NCBI RefSeq assembly: GCF_000385375.1
Contig: NZ_ARVV01000001.1
Coordinates: 806,001-870,000 of the forward strand
Reading direction: 5' to 3'
DNA length: 64,000 nucleotides
Source: Methyloversatilis discipulorum
Lineage (GTDB): Bacteria; Pseudomonadota; Gammaproteobacteria; Burkholderiales; Rhodocyclaceae
Part shown: positions 7,370 through 14,973 of the stretch, piece by piece
How the letters are laid out: the number at the start of each line of letters is the position of its first letter
How positions within the stretch are numbered: position 1 is the first letter of the stretch
Program-made: the position numbers and the translations under genes
The notes under the pieces: generated by a model
What the model was told of the DNA's origin: nothing
The model's input: only the letters and a program-made list of their open reading frames with translations
Databases searched by the model: none

Positions 7370-7777
7370 TCAGAAACGCTGGTGGCGGAAGTGCGCGGGG
7401 GCGTGCGAAACGATGGACGAGGCGATCAGCAGCAGCCAGAACAGGCCGGCGGCGAACTGGGGCAGCACGATCATCGCGGCAACGCCGAGCAGTTTGAGCG
7501 GAATGAACAGCCCGGCCAGTTCGACCGCGTGGCGCGGCTTGCTCCATACCTCTATGCCGTAGAGGCCGAGGCCGGTTGCCAGCATCAGCGCGGCAGCACC
7601 CCGGCGGTACTCGTCGTGGCCGGTCAGCAGTGCGCTGCCCACCAGTACGACGCCCACCAGGTGCAGCGAGCGCAGCGCGACCAGCAGCCAGCGGCGGCCG
7701 GGAAAATCGCGGCGGTTGCTTGGCGCGAAGTCGTGGGGCAGGTCATGCGTGGGCATGGCGCGAGTATGACTCACCAC
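7370..7777 (-). CDS. Hypothetical four-helix membrane protein
   Basis: The protein has about 135 residues and four hydrophobic segments (around LHLVGVVLVGSALL, GAAALMLATGLGLYGI, LAGLFIPLKLLGVAAMIVL and FAAGLFWLLLIASSIV), so it is an integral inner-membrane protein. I do not recognise a family. The start used is a GTG at 7777 with GGTGGA just upstream, which overlaps the carbonic anhydrase stop by seven bases; an ATG at 7756 would remove seven residues. It lies directly downstream of the carbonic anhydrase gene and is probably the last gene of the ubiUVT-carbonic anhydrase transcript. Confidence 0.65.
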   Translation of the reverse strand: MVSHTRAMPTHDLPHDFAPSNRRDFPGRRWLLVALRSLHLVGVVLVGSALLTGHDEYRRGAAALMLATGLGLYGIEVWSKPRHAVELAGLFIPLKLLGVAAMIVLPQFAAGLFWLLLIASSIVSHAPAHFRHQRF

Positions 7778-8466
7778 GCATCCACCGGGCTGATGTCGTC
7801 GCCCGAGAAGGGCAGGAAGGGACCGGTGCCGCTGTGCTCGGCACTCGATGCCGGCACGAAGGCGCCGACATGCACATCGAACACGTGCACCTCGCCGTCC
7901 TCGATGACGTAGTGCCAGCCGTGCAGCGCGAGCTGACCGGCGTCGACCTGCCGGCGCACCATCGGATAGTCCATCAGCCGTTCGAGCTGCAGCACGACGG
8001 CGCGCTGTTCGGTGCGGCGCAGCGCTTCGTCGGTGAGCTGCACCGGCAGCACCGCCTCGCGCCCGAGGTCGAGCCAGGCGTTCAGGTTGGGCGCGTCCGG
8101 CCCGACGCCTTCGTACAGCGCACGCACGCCACCGCAGTGACTGTGGCCGCAGACGACGATGTGGGCGACCTTCAGGTTGAGCACCGCGTACTCGATCGCT
8201 GCAGCCGTGCCGTGGAATCCGGCCAGTTCGCCGCGCCGGGTGGCGCCGTCATAGGGCGGCACGAAGGCGCCGACGTTGCGCACGATGAACAGCTCGCCCG
8301 GGCCGGTGCCGGTCAGCAGATAGGGCACCAGGCGCGAGTCGGAACAGCCGATGAACAGGATGGTCGGGTGCTGGCCGTCGCGCACCAGGTGCTGGAACTG
8401 GTCCTGCACGCCGGGAAAGGTGTGGTCGTGGAAGCGGCGCAGGCGGGCGAGCAGTTCGTCGGGCAT
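7771..8466 (-). CDS. Beta-carbonic anhydrase
   Basis: This 231-residue enzyme interconverts carbon dioxide and bicarbonate. The zinc ligands of beta-class enzymes are visible: C and D/R in CSDSRLVP near residue 40, and H-x-x-C in VCGHSHCGG near residue 101. The length and order fit the family. The ATG has GGAGG at good spacing. It lies 16 bases after ubiT, so it is likely in the same operon; bicarbonate supply under anaerobic conditions could be its role there, but that is inference. Confidence 0.92.
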   Translation of the reverse strand: MPDELLARLRRFHDHTFPGVQDQFQHLVRDGQHPTILFIGCSDSRLVPYLLTGTGPGELFIVRNVGAFVPPYDGATRRGELAGFHGTAAAIEYAVLNLKVAHIVVCGHSHCGGVRALYEGVGPDAPNLNAWLDLGREAVLPVQLTDEALRRTEQRAVVLQLERLMDYPMVRRQVDAGQLALHGWHYVIEDGEVHVFDVHVGAFVPASSAEHSGTGPFLPFSGDDISPVDAW

Positions 8467-8482
8467 GGCGATGACCTCCGGA

Positions 8483-8920
8483 TCAGATGGGGCGCAGCAG
8501 CGGACCGATGGCGTCCAGCGTGTTCTTCAGCAGCAGGCCGTACTCGGTGTCGCCCTCCATCACCAGCGCGCGTTCGAAGAACAGGCGGTCGGCGTCGTCG
8601 TCGCCGCGCAACAGGCGCAGATAGCTGGCGCTGTCGGCGGCGATGCGCAGCGCGACCGGGTCGTGGTCGGGCGCGCTGCGGAAGCGGCCGTCGCGCAGCG
8701 CGAGGCGGCAACGCAGGCCGAAATCGCGCACCTCGATCTCGACCGTGTGGTCGGCGAGTTCGAGCGCCGCGTCAGCCGGCAGGCGCGGACGCAGCACGCG
8801 GTTCAGCGCGGCGGCAAGCAGCAGCGACGGCGGCTGTATCGGCAGGCGGGCGATCAGCGTGCGCAGTGCGGCGGGTGGCGGCGGCAGCGCGGGCAGCCTG
8901 ATCGGGAGCGAGGGACTCAT
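8483..8920 (-). CDS. ubiT: UbiT, SCP2-domain lipid carrier for anaerobic ubiquinone synthesis
   Basis: The protein has 145 residues and one SCP2 sterol-carrier-like domain (LADHTVEIEVRDFGLRCRLAL, then FRSAPDHDPVALRIAADSASYLRLLRG). In Escherichia coli, UbiT binds isoprenoid quinone intermediates and is required, with UbiU and UbiV, for ubiquinone synthesis without oxygen. Its start codon overlaps the ubiV stop (ATGA), so translation is probably coupled. The position after ubiU and ubiV is what makes this assignment firm; the SCP2 domain alone would not. Confidence 0.88.
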   Translation of the reverse strand: MSPSLPIRLPALPPPPAALRTLIARLPIQPPSLLLAAALNRVLRPRLPADAALELADHTVEIEVRDFGLRCRLALRDGRFRSAPDHDPVALRIAADSASYLRLLRGDDDADRLFFERALVMEGDTEYGLLLKNTLDAIGPLLRPI

Positions 8921-9858
8921 GCGGGCATCCTTTCCAGTCCGGGGCGGCGGTGGGCGTAACCATTGACCAGACCGCCGGGCAGGCTCAGCGCCGCGAGCGC
9001 CGAGGCGGCTTCCGCGGCGTCGGCCGGGCCGTTATAGGTGCGGTCGAACAGGTCGACCACGGTGGCGAAGTCGCGCGACGTGGGCGACAGCCGCGCGCGG
9101 GTGACTCCGGCGGCGCGCAATGCCGGGGCGTCGGCGATCAGGCAGTGCTGCGCCGCCGACTGCGTCTGTATGCCGTTCAAGGCGAGGAAGGGCTGACCTT
9201 CGGTGGTGTCGAGCAGCAGGCCGTCCGGGTGTTCGATGCAGCGGAAGCCGCACTGGTCCTTGCTGAGGTGGAAATGACGCGCGGTGAAACAGCGCGCCGA
9301 AAAGGCCAGCGGCAGACGGCCGAAGGCAAACACCTCGGTGGCGACCGGTGTGTCGTTCGCCGGTCCGCCGTTCACGGGTGCGGCCGGCGGGTTGATCAGC
9401 GCCAGCGCGTCCAGCGCAAGTTCGACCGGCGCCACCCAGCGGACGGCGCCGAGCGCCGCGTGCTCGCGCAGTGCCGGCTGGCTGTAGACATTGATGTGCG
9501 GGCCGAGCACGAAGGGCCGGCCAGCCAGCGCGCGCAGCGCCGAGGCGTCGCCGGCTTCGACCAGGAATCCGGTCTGGTCGGTCCAGCGGTGCAGCGCGCG
9601 CAGGTCGGCGGCCGATTCGAGCAATGCCTGGCTGGCCAGCACGACTTCCTTGCCGCAGGCGGCGAGATCGCGCGCGAGTGCCAGCCAGTCTTCGGCCTTC
9701 ATTTCGTGGCGACGGCTGCACACGACTTCGCCGAGCACCACGGTGTCGGCCGGCGATACCGCGATGTCGGCGTAGAAATCGAGCAGCGTGCGGCGCGGCC
9801 AGTAGTACAGCACCGGGCCGACGGTCAGGGCGATGCGGGGGGTCATCTGTGTGTTCAT
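8917..9858 (-). CDS. ubiV: UbiV, U32 peptidase-like Fe-S protein of anaerobic ubiquinone hydroxylation
   Basis: This 313-residue protein belongs to the U32 peptidase-like family. It has the four cysteines expected for the UbiV iron-sulfur cluster: one near residue 47 (EVVCSRRHEMK) and three in the pattern C-x12-C-x3-C in ARCFTARHFHLSKDQCGFRC. That spacing matches the cluster ligands I know for the E. coli protein. With UbiU it hydroxylates ubiquinone precursors without O2. The start (MNTQMTPR) lies four bases after the ubiU stop; the longer open frame upstream is antisense-like filler. The stop overlaps the ubiT start. Confidence 0.92.
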   Translation of the reverse strand: MNTQMTPRIALTVGPVLYYWPRRTLLDFYADIAVSPADTVVLGEVVCSRRHEMKAEDWLALARDLAACGKEVVLASQALLESAADLRALHRWTDQTGFLVEAGDASALRALAGRPFVLGPHINVYSQPALREHAALGAVRWVAPVELALDALALINPPAAPVNGGPANDTPVATEVFAFGRLPLAFSARCFTARHFHLSKDQCGFRCIEHPDGLLLDTTEGQPFLALNGIQTQSAAQHCLIADAPALRAAGVTRARLSPTSRDFATVVDLFDRTYNGPADAAEAASALAALSLPGGLVNGYAHRRPGLERMPA

Positions 9859-9862
9859 GGAT

Positions 9863-10900
9863 TCACCGCCACGGCCGGTCGTAGGCGCCCAGCGTGTGCT
9901 GCTGGCCTTCGGCCCAGCGGCCGAGCGCGGCGGTCCACTGCGGCTGCACGCCGAAGCGCGCCGGCTGCGCGGCGCAGTCGTCGATGGCGGCGCGCCAGAC
10001 GCGGGTGACCTGTTCGACATAGGCCGGGCTGCGCTGGCGGCCTTCGATCTTGATCGCGGCGATGCCCATGTCCATCAGCTGCGGCAGCAGCGCCAGCGTG
10101 TTCAGGCTGGTCGGTTCTTCCAGCGCGTAATCGCGTGCGCCTTCGACGTCGAAGCGACCCTTGCAGAGCGTCGGGTAGCCGCGCGGCTCGTCCGGCGCGT
10201 AGCGGTCGATCAGCACGCCGTTGAGCCGGGCCGATACGCCAGCGGCGCCGTCCTCCCAGCGCACCGCCGACGGCGGCGAGCAGACACCTGCGGTGTTCGG
10301 CGACTGGCCCGTCGCGTAGGAGGAGAGCGCGCAGCGGCCCTCGACCATGACGCACAGGCTGCCGAAGCCGAACACCTCGATCTCGGCGGCGCTGTTGCGG
10401 CACACCTGCTCGACCTGCGGCAGCGTGAGTACGCGCGGCAGTACGGCGCGGCGGATGCCGTAGCGCTCGCGGTAGAACTCGATCGCTTCCCAGGTGGTGG
10501 CCGAGGCCTGCACCGACAGGTGCAGGCGCAGATCGGGATGGTGATCGCGCGCGTAGGCCAGCACCGCGGTGTCGGCACAGATCAGCGCGTCTATGCCCAG
10601 CCCGGCGGCGGCATCGACCGCGGCGAACCAGCGTTCGGGCGCGCGCGCGTCGGCGAAGGTGTTGAGCGCCATCAGCACTTCGCGGCCGCGGCTGCGCGCG
10701 TAGGCGATGCCGTCGCGCGCCTGCGCGAGGTCGAAGTTCAGGCCGGCGAAGTTGCGCGCGTTGGTGGCGTCCTTCAGGCCCATGTAGACGGCGTCGGCGC
10801 CGGCGTCGACGGCCAGCGTCAGCGCGCGCAGCGAGCCTGCCGGGCAGACCAGGGCGGGTTTTCGGGGGGGCGTTGGGTGGGCGGTGCGGGATGTTTGCAT
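9863..10900 (-). CDS. ubiU: UbiU, U32 peptidase-like Fe-S protein of anaerobic ubiquinone hydroxylation
   Basis: The protein has 345 residues and begins with the family signature ALVCPAGSLRALTLAVDAGADAVYMGLKD. The cluster cysteines are present with C-x6-C-x16-C-x38-C spacing (LCVMVEGRC, GVCSPP, TLCKGRF), matching the UbiU pattern. UbiU and UbiV form a complex that carries out O2-independent hydroxylations in ubiquinone synthesis, using prephenate as oxygen source in E. coli. It is the first gene of the ubiUVT operon. An FNR-like sequence lies 60-73 bases upstream, in line with anaerobic expression, and the nitrate reductase genes that need the quinone are next door. Confidence 0.93.
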   Translation of the reverse strand: MQTSRTAHPTPPRKPALVCPAGSLRALTLAVDAGADAVYMGLKDATNARNFAGLNFDLAQARDGIAYARSRGREVLMALNTFADARAPERWFAAVDAAAGLGIDALICADTAVLAYARDHHPDLRLHLSVQASATTWEAIEFYRERYGIRRAVLPRVLTLPQVEQVCRNSAAEIEVFGFGSLCVMVEGRCALSSYATGQSPNTAGVCSPPSAVRWEDGAAGVSARLNGVLIDRYAPDEPRGYPTLCKGRFDVEGARDYALEEPTSLNTLALLPQLMDMGIAAIKIEGRQRSPAYVEQVTRVWRAAIDDCAAQPARFGVQPQWTAALGRWAEGQQHTLGAYDRPWR

Positions 10901-10942
10901 GTCGGAAAGGTCCGGAACTGCGGGCGCCGCCCAGTGTGAGCA

Positions 10943-11000
10943 TCGCGCGCGGCGCCGTGTTGATCCGGGTCAGACCGGTGTCACACGGCGCCGCGCGCGA
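10943..11000 (-). promoter_or_regulatory. 18-bp inverted repeat with an FNR-like box in its loop
   Basis: A perfect 18-base inverted repeat pairs 10943-10960 with 10983-11000. The 22-base loop overlaps TTGATCCGGGTCAG (10960-10973), which on the minus strand reads CTGACCCGGATCAA and matches the FNR half-site ATCAA fully. The hairpin begins seven bases after the parvulin stop codon, so it could terminate the nar transcript (there is no U-run), while the FNR-like element sits 60-73 bases before ubiU. The two roles are not exclusive. Confidence 0.5.
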
Positions 11001-11006
11001 CCGATG

Positions 11007-11789
11007 TCACTGCACCAGCGGCGTGTCGGCGATGTCCATGTCCACGCCTTCGAGCACGGCCTTGCCGGCCAGCAGCGCGACGTACTGGCGCAGTGCGGTG
11101 GCGAAGCTCTGCTGGCGCAGCGAGGCGGCGACGGTGCCGCGCACCTCCTCGAAGGGCTGCACGGTGCCGGCCTCGCGCTCCTGCACGTCGATCACGTGGA
11201 AGCCGAAGCGGCTGTGCACCAGACGCGGCAGCACGCCGATGTCGTGCTGGCCGAAGATGGCACGGGCGAACTCGGGCACCACCTCTTCCGGCGCCAGCCA
11301 GCCGAGGTCGCCGCCACGTTCGCTGCTCGGGCAGTTGGAATTCTGCCGGGCGGCGTCGGGGAAGGGGTCTTCGCCGTCGGCATGCGCACGGACGTCGATC
11401 AGCACCGCTTCAGCGCGACCGCGCAGCGCATTGACGTCGACGCCCGGCGTCACCGCGAACAGGATGTGGCGCATGCGCGCACGCTGGCCCACGGTGTAGC
11501 GGCCGAGGTGGGCGCTGTAGTGACGGCGGCAGGCTTCCTCGGACGGCTCCGGCACCTGCACCGCCTGGCCGATCAGCGTGTCGATGGCGGTGGCGGCCTC
11601 TTCCGAAATCAGGCCGTCGGCCGACTGTTCGTCGCTGGCGGACAGCAGGCCGGCCTGCTGTGCGGCCTGCCGCAGCAGTTCGGTGCAGGCGCGGTTGCGC
11701 AGTTCGTCCGGCGCGACGTCCTCGTCCGCACCGTTGATCGCGATGCCGTTGACGCGGGCGATGCCGCGGCTGTCTTGCGTGGACTGCAT
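11007..11789 (-). CDS. Parvulin-type peptidyl-prolyl isomerase next to narI
   Basis: The 260-residue protein has a C-terminal PpiC/rotamase domain: RHILFAVTPGVD, then GGDLGWLAPEEVVPEFARAIF and SRFGFHVIDVQERE. No signal peptide is visible, so it is probably cytoplasmic. It resembles the NifM-like isomerases that often follow nar genes in beta-proteobacteria, and it may help fold or mature the nitrate reductase; that role is inference from position. The gene starts 65 bases after narI behind GAGGAGA, with a GC-rich hairpin (11816-11843) in between. Confidence 0.85.
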   Translation of the reverse strand: MQSTQDSRGIARVNGIAINGADEDVAPDELRNRACTELLRQAAQQAGLLSASDEQSADGLISEEAATAIDTLIGQAVQVPEPSEEACRRHYSAHLGRYTVGQRARMRHILFAVTPGVDVNALRGRAEAVLIDVRAHADGEDPFPDAARQNSNCPSSERGGDLGWLAPEEVVPEFARAIFGQHDIGVLPRLVHSRFGFHVIDVQEREAGTVQPFEEVRGTVAASLRQQSFATALRQYVALLAGKAVLEGVDMDIADTPLVQ

Positions 11790-11815
11790 GGTGTCTCCTC
11801 GATCCTTTTATGAAT

Positions 11816-11843
11816 GGATGCGCCGCGCAGCGGCGACGCATCC
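11816..11843 (-). other. GC-rich hairpin between narI and the parvulin gene
   Basis: GGATG pairs with CATCC, and an inner stem CGCCGC/GCGGCG closes a three-base loop, with one or two unpaired bases. No U-run follows on the minus strand. It may slow or partly stop transcription after narI, or protect the upstream mRNA; the sequence does not decide. Confidence 0.5.
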
Positions 11844-11854
11844 TTCACATCATC

Positions 11855-12592
11855 TCAGACACCGGCGCCCGGCTGGCGCGGCTGATTGTGTCCGGCCGGC
11901 AGGTTGAGCCGGCGCGCGCGCACCACTTGGTAGGGGCGGAACACATAGAGCACCGAGGCGAAGCCACTCCATACGTGCACCAGTCGGGTGAATGGGAACA
12001 CCAGGAAGATGGTCATGCCGAGGAACATGTGGGTCTTGAACACCCAGCCGGCGTCGGCCAGCAGTTCCGGCGCGCCGGCGCGGAAGGTGACGATGCGCTG
12101 CGCCCATTCGGCGAGCAGCATCATCATGCTGCCGTCCAGGTGCTGTGCCGACAGCGGAATGGTGGCCAGACCGAGCAGCAGTTGCACCCACAGCAGCACG
12201 GCGATGACGATGTCGCTGGTCTTCGACGTCGCGCGGATGCGCGGCTCGGTCAGCCGGCGGTGCAGCAGCAGCGTCAGGCCGATGAAGCCGAGCAGGCCGG
12301 CGATGCCGCCGGTCACCATGGCGACCAGCTGCTTGGCGCCGGCGCCGATGAAGTGCTCATAGACGAAGTGCGGCGTCAGCATGCCGAAGAAGTGGCCGAA
12401 GAACAGGAAGAGCACGCCAATGTGGAACAGGTTGCTGCCCAGCCTGAGCTGGCCGCGGCGCAGCAGCTGCGACGAGTCGCTCTTCCACGTGTACTGGTCG
12501 CGGTCGAAGCGCAGCAGGCTGCCGATGAAAAACACGGCGAGGCAGATGTAGGGGTAGTAACCGAACAGCAGGTTGTCGAGCCAGGAAGTCAT
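11855..12592 (-). CDS. narI: Respiratory nitrate reductase gamma subunit (NarI)
   Basis: The 245-residue protein has five membrane segments and the histidines that bind two b-type haems (LFHIGVLFLFFGHFFG, FKTHMFLGM and RLVHVW). It takes electrons from quinol on the periplasmic side and passes them to NarH. Its length is close to the family's usual 225-245 residues. The start ATG overlaps the narJ stop (ATGA), which implies translational coupling. Confidence 0.96.
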   Translation of the reverse strand: MTSWLDNLLFGYYPYICLAVFFIGSLLRFDRDQYTWKSDSSQLLRRGQLRLGSNLFHIGVLFLFFGHFFGMLTPHFVYEHFIGAGAKQLVAMVTGGIAGLLGFIGLTLLLHRRLTEPRIRATSKTSDIVIAVLLWVQLLLGLATIPLSAQHLDGSMMMLLAEWAQRIVTFRAGAPELLADAGWVFKTHMFLGMTIFLVFPFTRLVHVWSGFASVLYVFRPYQVVRARRLNLPAGHNQPRQPGAGV

Positions 12593-13275
12593 GGTTGTAC
12601 TCCTTGAGTGGCGGAGGACTTGCGGACAAGGTGTATGGGTTGCGCAGCGCCCGGCTTGGCCTGGCCGTGCGAGGAGCAGCCGTCGAAGGCGAGCGGCTCG
12701 GCCCAGCTGTCGTCGAGCGCTTCGTCCGGCTGGATCTTCACCGCATGGGCACGCTCGCCCGCCAGTTCGATCAGCGCGCCGACCACGCTGGCGTAGCGGC
12801 TTTCGCGCTTGACCAGCGCCGTGAACAACGCATTCAGGATGTGCGCCATTTCGGCGAGGAAGGCGCGCGCCTCCTTCGGCGGCTGGGTCGAGGCGAATTC
12901 GAGCACCACTGGCAGGTAGTCCGGCAGTTCACCAGCGGACAGGAATAGGCCGGCTTTCTCGTAGGTCTGCGCGAGATCGATCATCGCCGGCCCGCGGTCG
13001 CGCGAATCGCCATGCACGTGTTCGAACAGGTGCAGCGAGGTCGAGCGGCCGCGGTCGAACAGTTCGACGTAGGCGGCTTCGCCATCGAGCGCGGGCTGCT
13101 GCTGCAGCGTGTCGATCAGCGCATCCAGCTCGGCCAGACGGGAGGCCGACAGCGCCGCCTCGTCGTGCAGCGCCAGACGAAGGTCGGGCAGCAGTCCGCG
13201 CAGGCTGGCGTCGGGGTAGCCGATCAGCAGCGCGCAGGCGCGCAGCGTGTGGGTCATCTTCGGTGGACTAAACAT
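12589..13275 (-). CDS. narJ: Nitrate reductase maturation chaperone (NarJ)
   Basis: This 228-residue protein is a TorD-family chaperone. The diagnostic region YVELFDRGRSTSLHLFEHVH is present, followed by helices with PDYLPVVLEFAS. NarJ binds apo-NarG and helps insert the molybdenum cofactor. I place the start at 13275 (MFSPPKMTHTL), because GAGGAT lies eight to ten bases upstream; starts at 13290 and 13257 are possible. Unusually, 163 bases separate it from narH, and that gap holds a GC-rich repeat. Confidence 0.92.
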   Translation of the reverse strand: MFSPPKMTHTLRACALLIGYPDASLRGLLPDLRLALHDEAALSASRLAELDALIDTLQQQPALDGEAAYVELFDRGRSTSLHLFEHVHGDSRDRGPAMIDLAQTYEKAGLFLSAGELPDYLPVVLEFASTQPPKEARAFLAEMAHILNALFTALVKRESRYASVVGALIELAGERAHAVKIQPDEALDDSWAEPLAFDGCSSHGQAKPGAAQPIHLVRKSSATQGVQP

Positions 13276-13360
13276 TGAGAGGATCCTCATGAACGAGTTG
13301 TGGCGGGCATGTGCACAGTCCGCCACGCGGAGGACAATTGGCGCCTGCAGATGCGAACGC

Positions 13361-13433
13361 GCCGCCCGCCGGGCCGCCCCAAGGGCGAGCGCAGCCCCCT
13401 CGGGGGGCAGCGAACGCAGTGAGCGTGGGGGCA
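13361..13433. repeat. GC-rich intergenic repeat between narH and narJ
   Basis: The element contains GCCGCCCCAAGGGCGAGCGC, then GCCCCCTCGGGGGGC (a tight hairpin) and CAGCGAACGCAGTGAGCGTG. I recall near-identical intergenic sequences in many beta-proteobacteria, so this looks like a dispersed palindromic repeat. It sits inside the nar operon and separates narH from narJ. Only one copy is obvious in this window. Confidence 0.6.
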
Positions 13434-13438
13434 CACAT

Positions 13439-14962
13439 TCAGACCACCGCCTTGATGGGAATCGTCCGGCGCTTCGATCCACCGAACAGGCTGGTATCGG
13501 AACTGCCTTCCGAGCAGCCGTTGCCGAAGGAGAAGCCGCAGCCGCCGCGCACGTCGAAGGCGTTCTCGGCGTATTCGCGGTGCGTGCTCGGGATGACGAA
13601 GCGGTCCTCGTAGTTGGCGATCGCCATCACGTGGTACATATCCTCGACCGCGGCCTGGCTCATGCCGACCTGGCTCAGCGCGGCCGTGTTGATGCGGCCA
13701 TCTACGTGCTTCTCGCGCTGGTAGGCGCGCATCGCCAGCATGCGTTCGAGTGCGCGCACGACCGGTTGCGTGTCGCCAGCGGTGAGCAGGTTGGCGAGAT
13801 ACTTCACCGGGATGCGCAGCTGGTTCACGTCCGGGATCTCGCCATTGACGCCCACCTGACCGGCGTTGGCGGCGGCGGTGATCGGCGACAGCGGCGGCAC
13901 GTACCACACCATCGGCAGCGTGCGGTATTCCGGGTGCAGCGGCAGCGCCACCTTCCACTCCACCGCCATCTTGTAGACCGGGCTGCGGCGGGCGGCTTCC
14001 ATCCACGAATCCGGGATGCCGTCGGCACGTGCCTGTTCGATCACCTTCGGATCGTTCGGATCGAGGAAGATGTCGAGCTGGGCCTGGTAGAGGTCGCGGT
14101 CCTGTTCGACCGACGCCGCTTCCTGGATGCGGTCGGCGTCATACAGCAGCACGCCGAGGTAGCGGATGCGGCCGACGCAGGTTTCGGAACATACGGTGGG
14201 CTGACCGGCTTCGATGCGCGGATAGCAGAAGATGCACTTCTCGGCCTTGCCCGACTGCCAGTTGTAGTAGATCTTCTTGTACGGACAGCCGGACACGCAC
14301 ATGCGCCAGCCGCGGCACTTGTCCTGGTCGATCAGCACGATGCCGTCCTCTTCGCGCTTGTAGATCGAGCCGGACGGGCAGCTGGCGACGCAGGCCGGGT
14401 TCAGGCAGTGCTCGCACAGGCGCGGCAAGTACATCATGAAGGTGTTCTCGAACTGGCCGTAGATGTCCTTCTGCACCTCGTCGAAGTTCTTGTCCTTCGA
14501 GCGCTTCGAGAATTCGCCGCCGAGAATCTCTTCCCAGTTCGGACCCCATTCGATCTTTTCCATGCGCTGACCGGTGATCAGGCTGCGCGGGCGCGCCGTC
14601 GGCGCCGCCTTCATTTCGGGCGCCGACTGCAGGTGGTCGTAGTCGAAGGTGAAGGGCTCGTAGTAGTCATCGATTTCCGGCAGGTGCGGGTTGGCGAAGA
14701 TCTTCATCAGCAGCTGCCACTTGCCGCCCTGGCGCGGCGCGATCGAGCCGTCGCTCTTGCGCATCCAGCCACCCTGCCACTTGTCCTGGTTCTCCCATTC
14801 CTTCGGGTAACCGATGCCGGGCTTGGTTTCGACGTTGTTGAACCACGCGTATTCCATGCCGGGACGGCTGGTCCACACGTTCTTGCAGGTGACCGAGCAG
14901 GTGTGGCAACCGATGCACTTGTCGAGGTTGAGCACCATGCCGATTTGAGCGCGTATTTTCAT
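13439..14962 (-). CDS. narH: Respiratory nitrate reductase beta subunit (NarH)
   Basis: The 507-residue iron-sulfur subunit carries four cysteine groups: CIGCHTCSVTCKNVW near residue 16, CEHCLNPACVASCPSG, CRGWRMCVSGCPYKK and CIFCYPRIEAGQPTVCSETCVG. The tryptophan in CRGWRMC marks the site of the 3Fe-4S cluster, as expected for NarH. It passes electrons from the NarI haems to NarG on the cytoplasmic face. The gene begins 11 bases after narG and starts with the standard MKIRAQIGMVLNLDKCIGC. Confidence 0.97.
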   Translation of the reverse strand: MKIRAQIGMVLNLDKCIGCHTCSVTCKNVWTSRPGMEYAWFNNVETKPGIGYPKEWENQDKWQGGWMRKSDGSIAPRQGGKWQLLMKIFANPHLPEIDDYYEPFTFDYDHLQSAPEMKAAPTARPRSLITGQRMEKIEWGPNWEEILGGEFSKRSKDKNFDEVQKDIYGQFENTFMMYLPRLCEHCLNPACVASCPSGSIYKREEDGIVLIDQDKCRGWRMCVSGCPYKKIYYNWQSGKAEKCIFCYPRIEAGQPTVCSETCVGRIRYLGVLLYDADRIQEAASVEQDRDLYQAQLDIFLDPNDPKVIEQARADGIPDSWMEAARRSPVYKMAVEWKVALPLHPEYRTLPMVWYVPPLSPITAAANAGQVGVNGEIPDVNQLRIPVKYLANLLTAGDTQPVVRALERMLAMRAYQREKHVDGRINTAALSQVGMSQAAVEDMYHVMAIANYEDRFVIPSTHREYAENAFDVRGGCGFSFGNGCSEGSSDTSLFGGSKRRTIPIKAVV

Positions 14963-14973
14963 GTCATGTCTCC

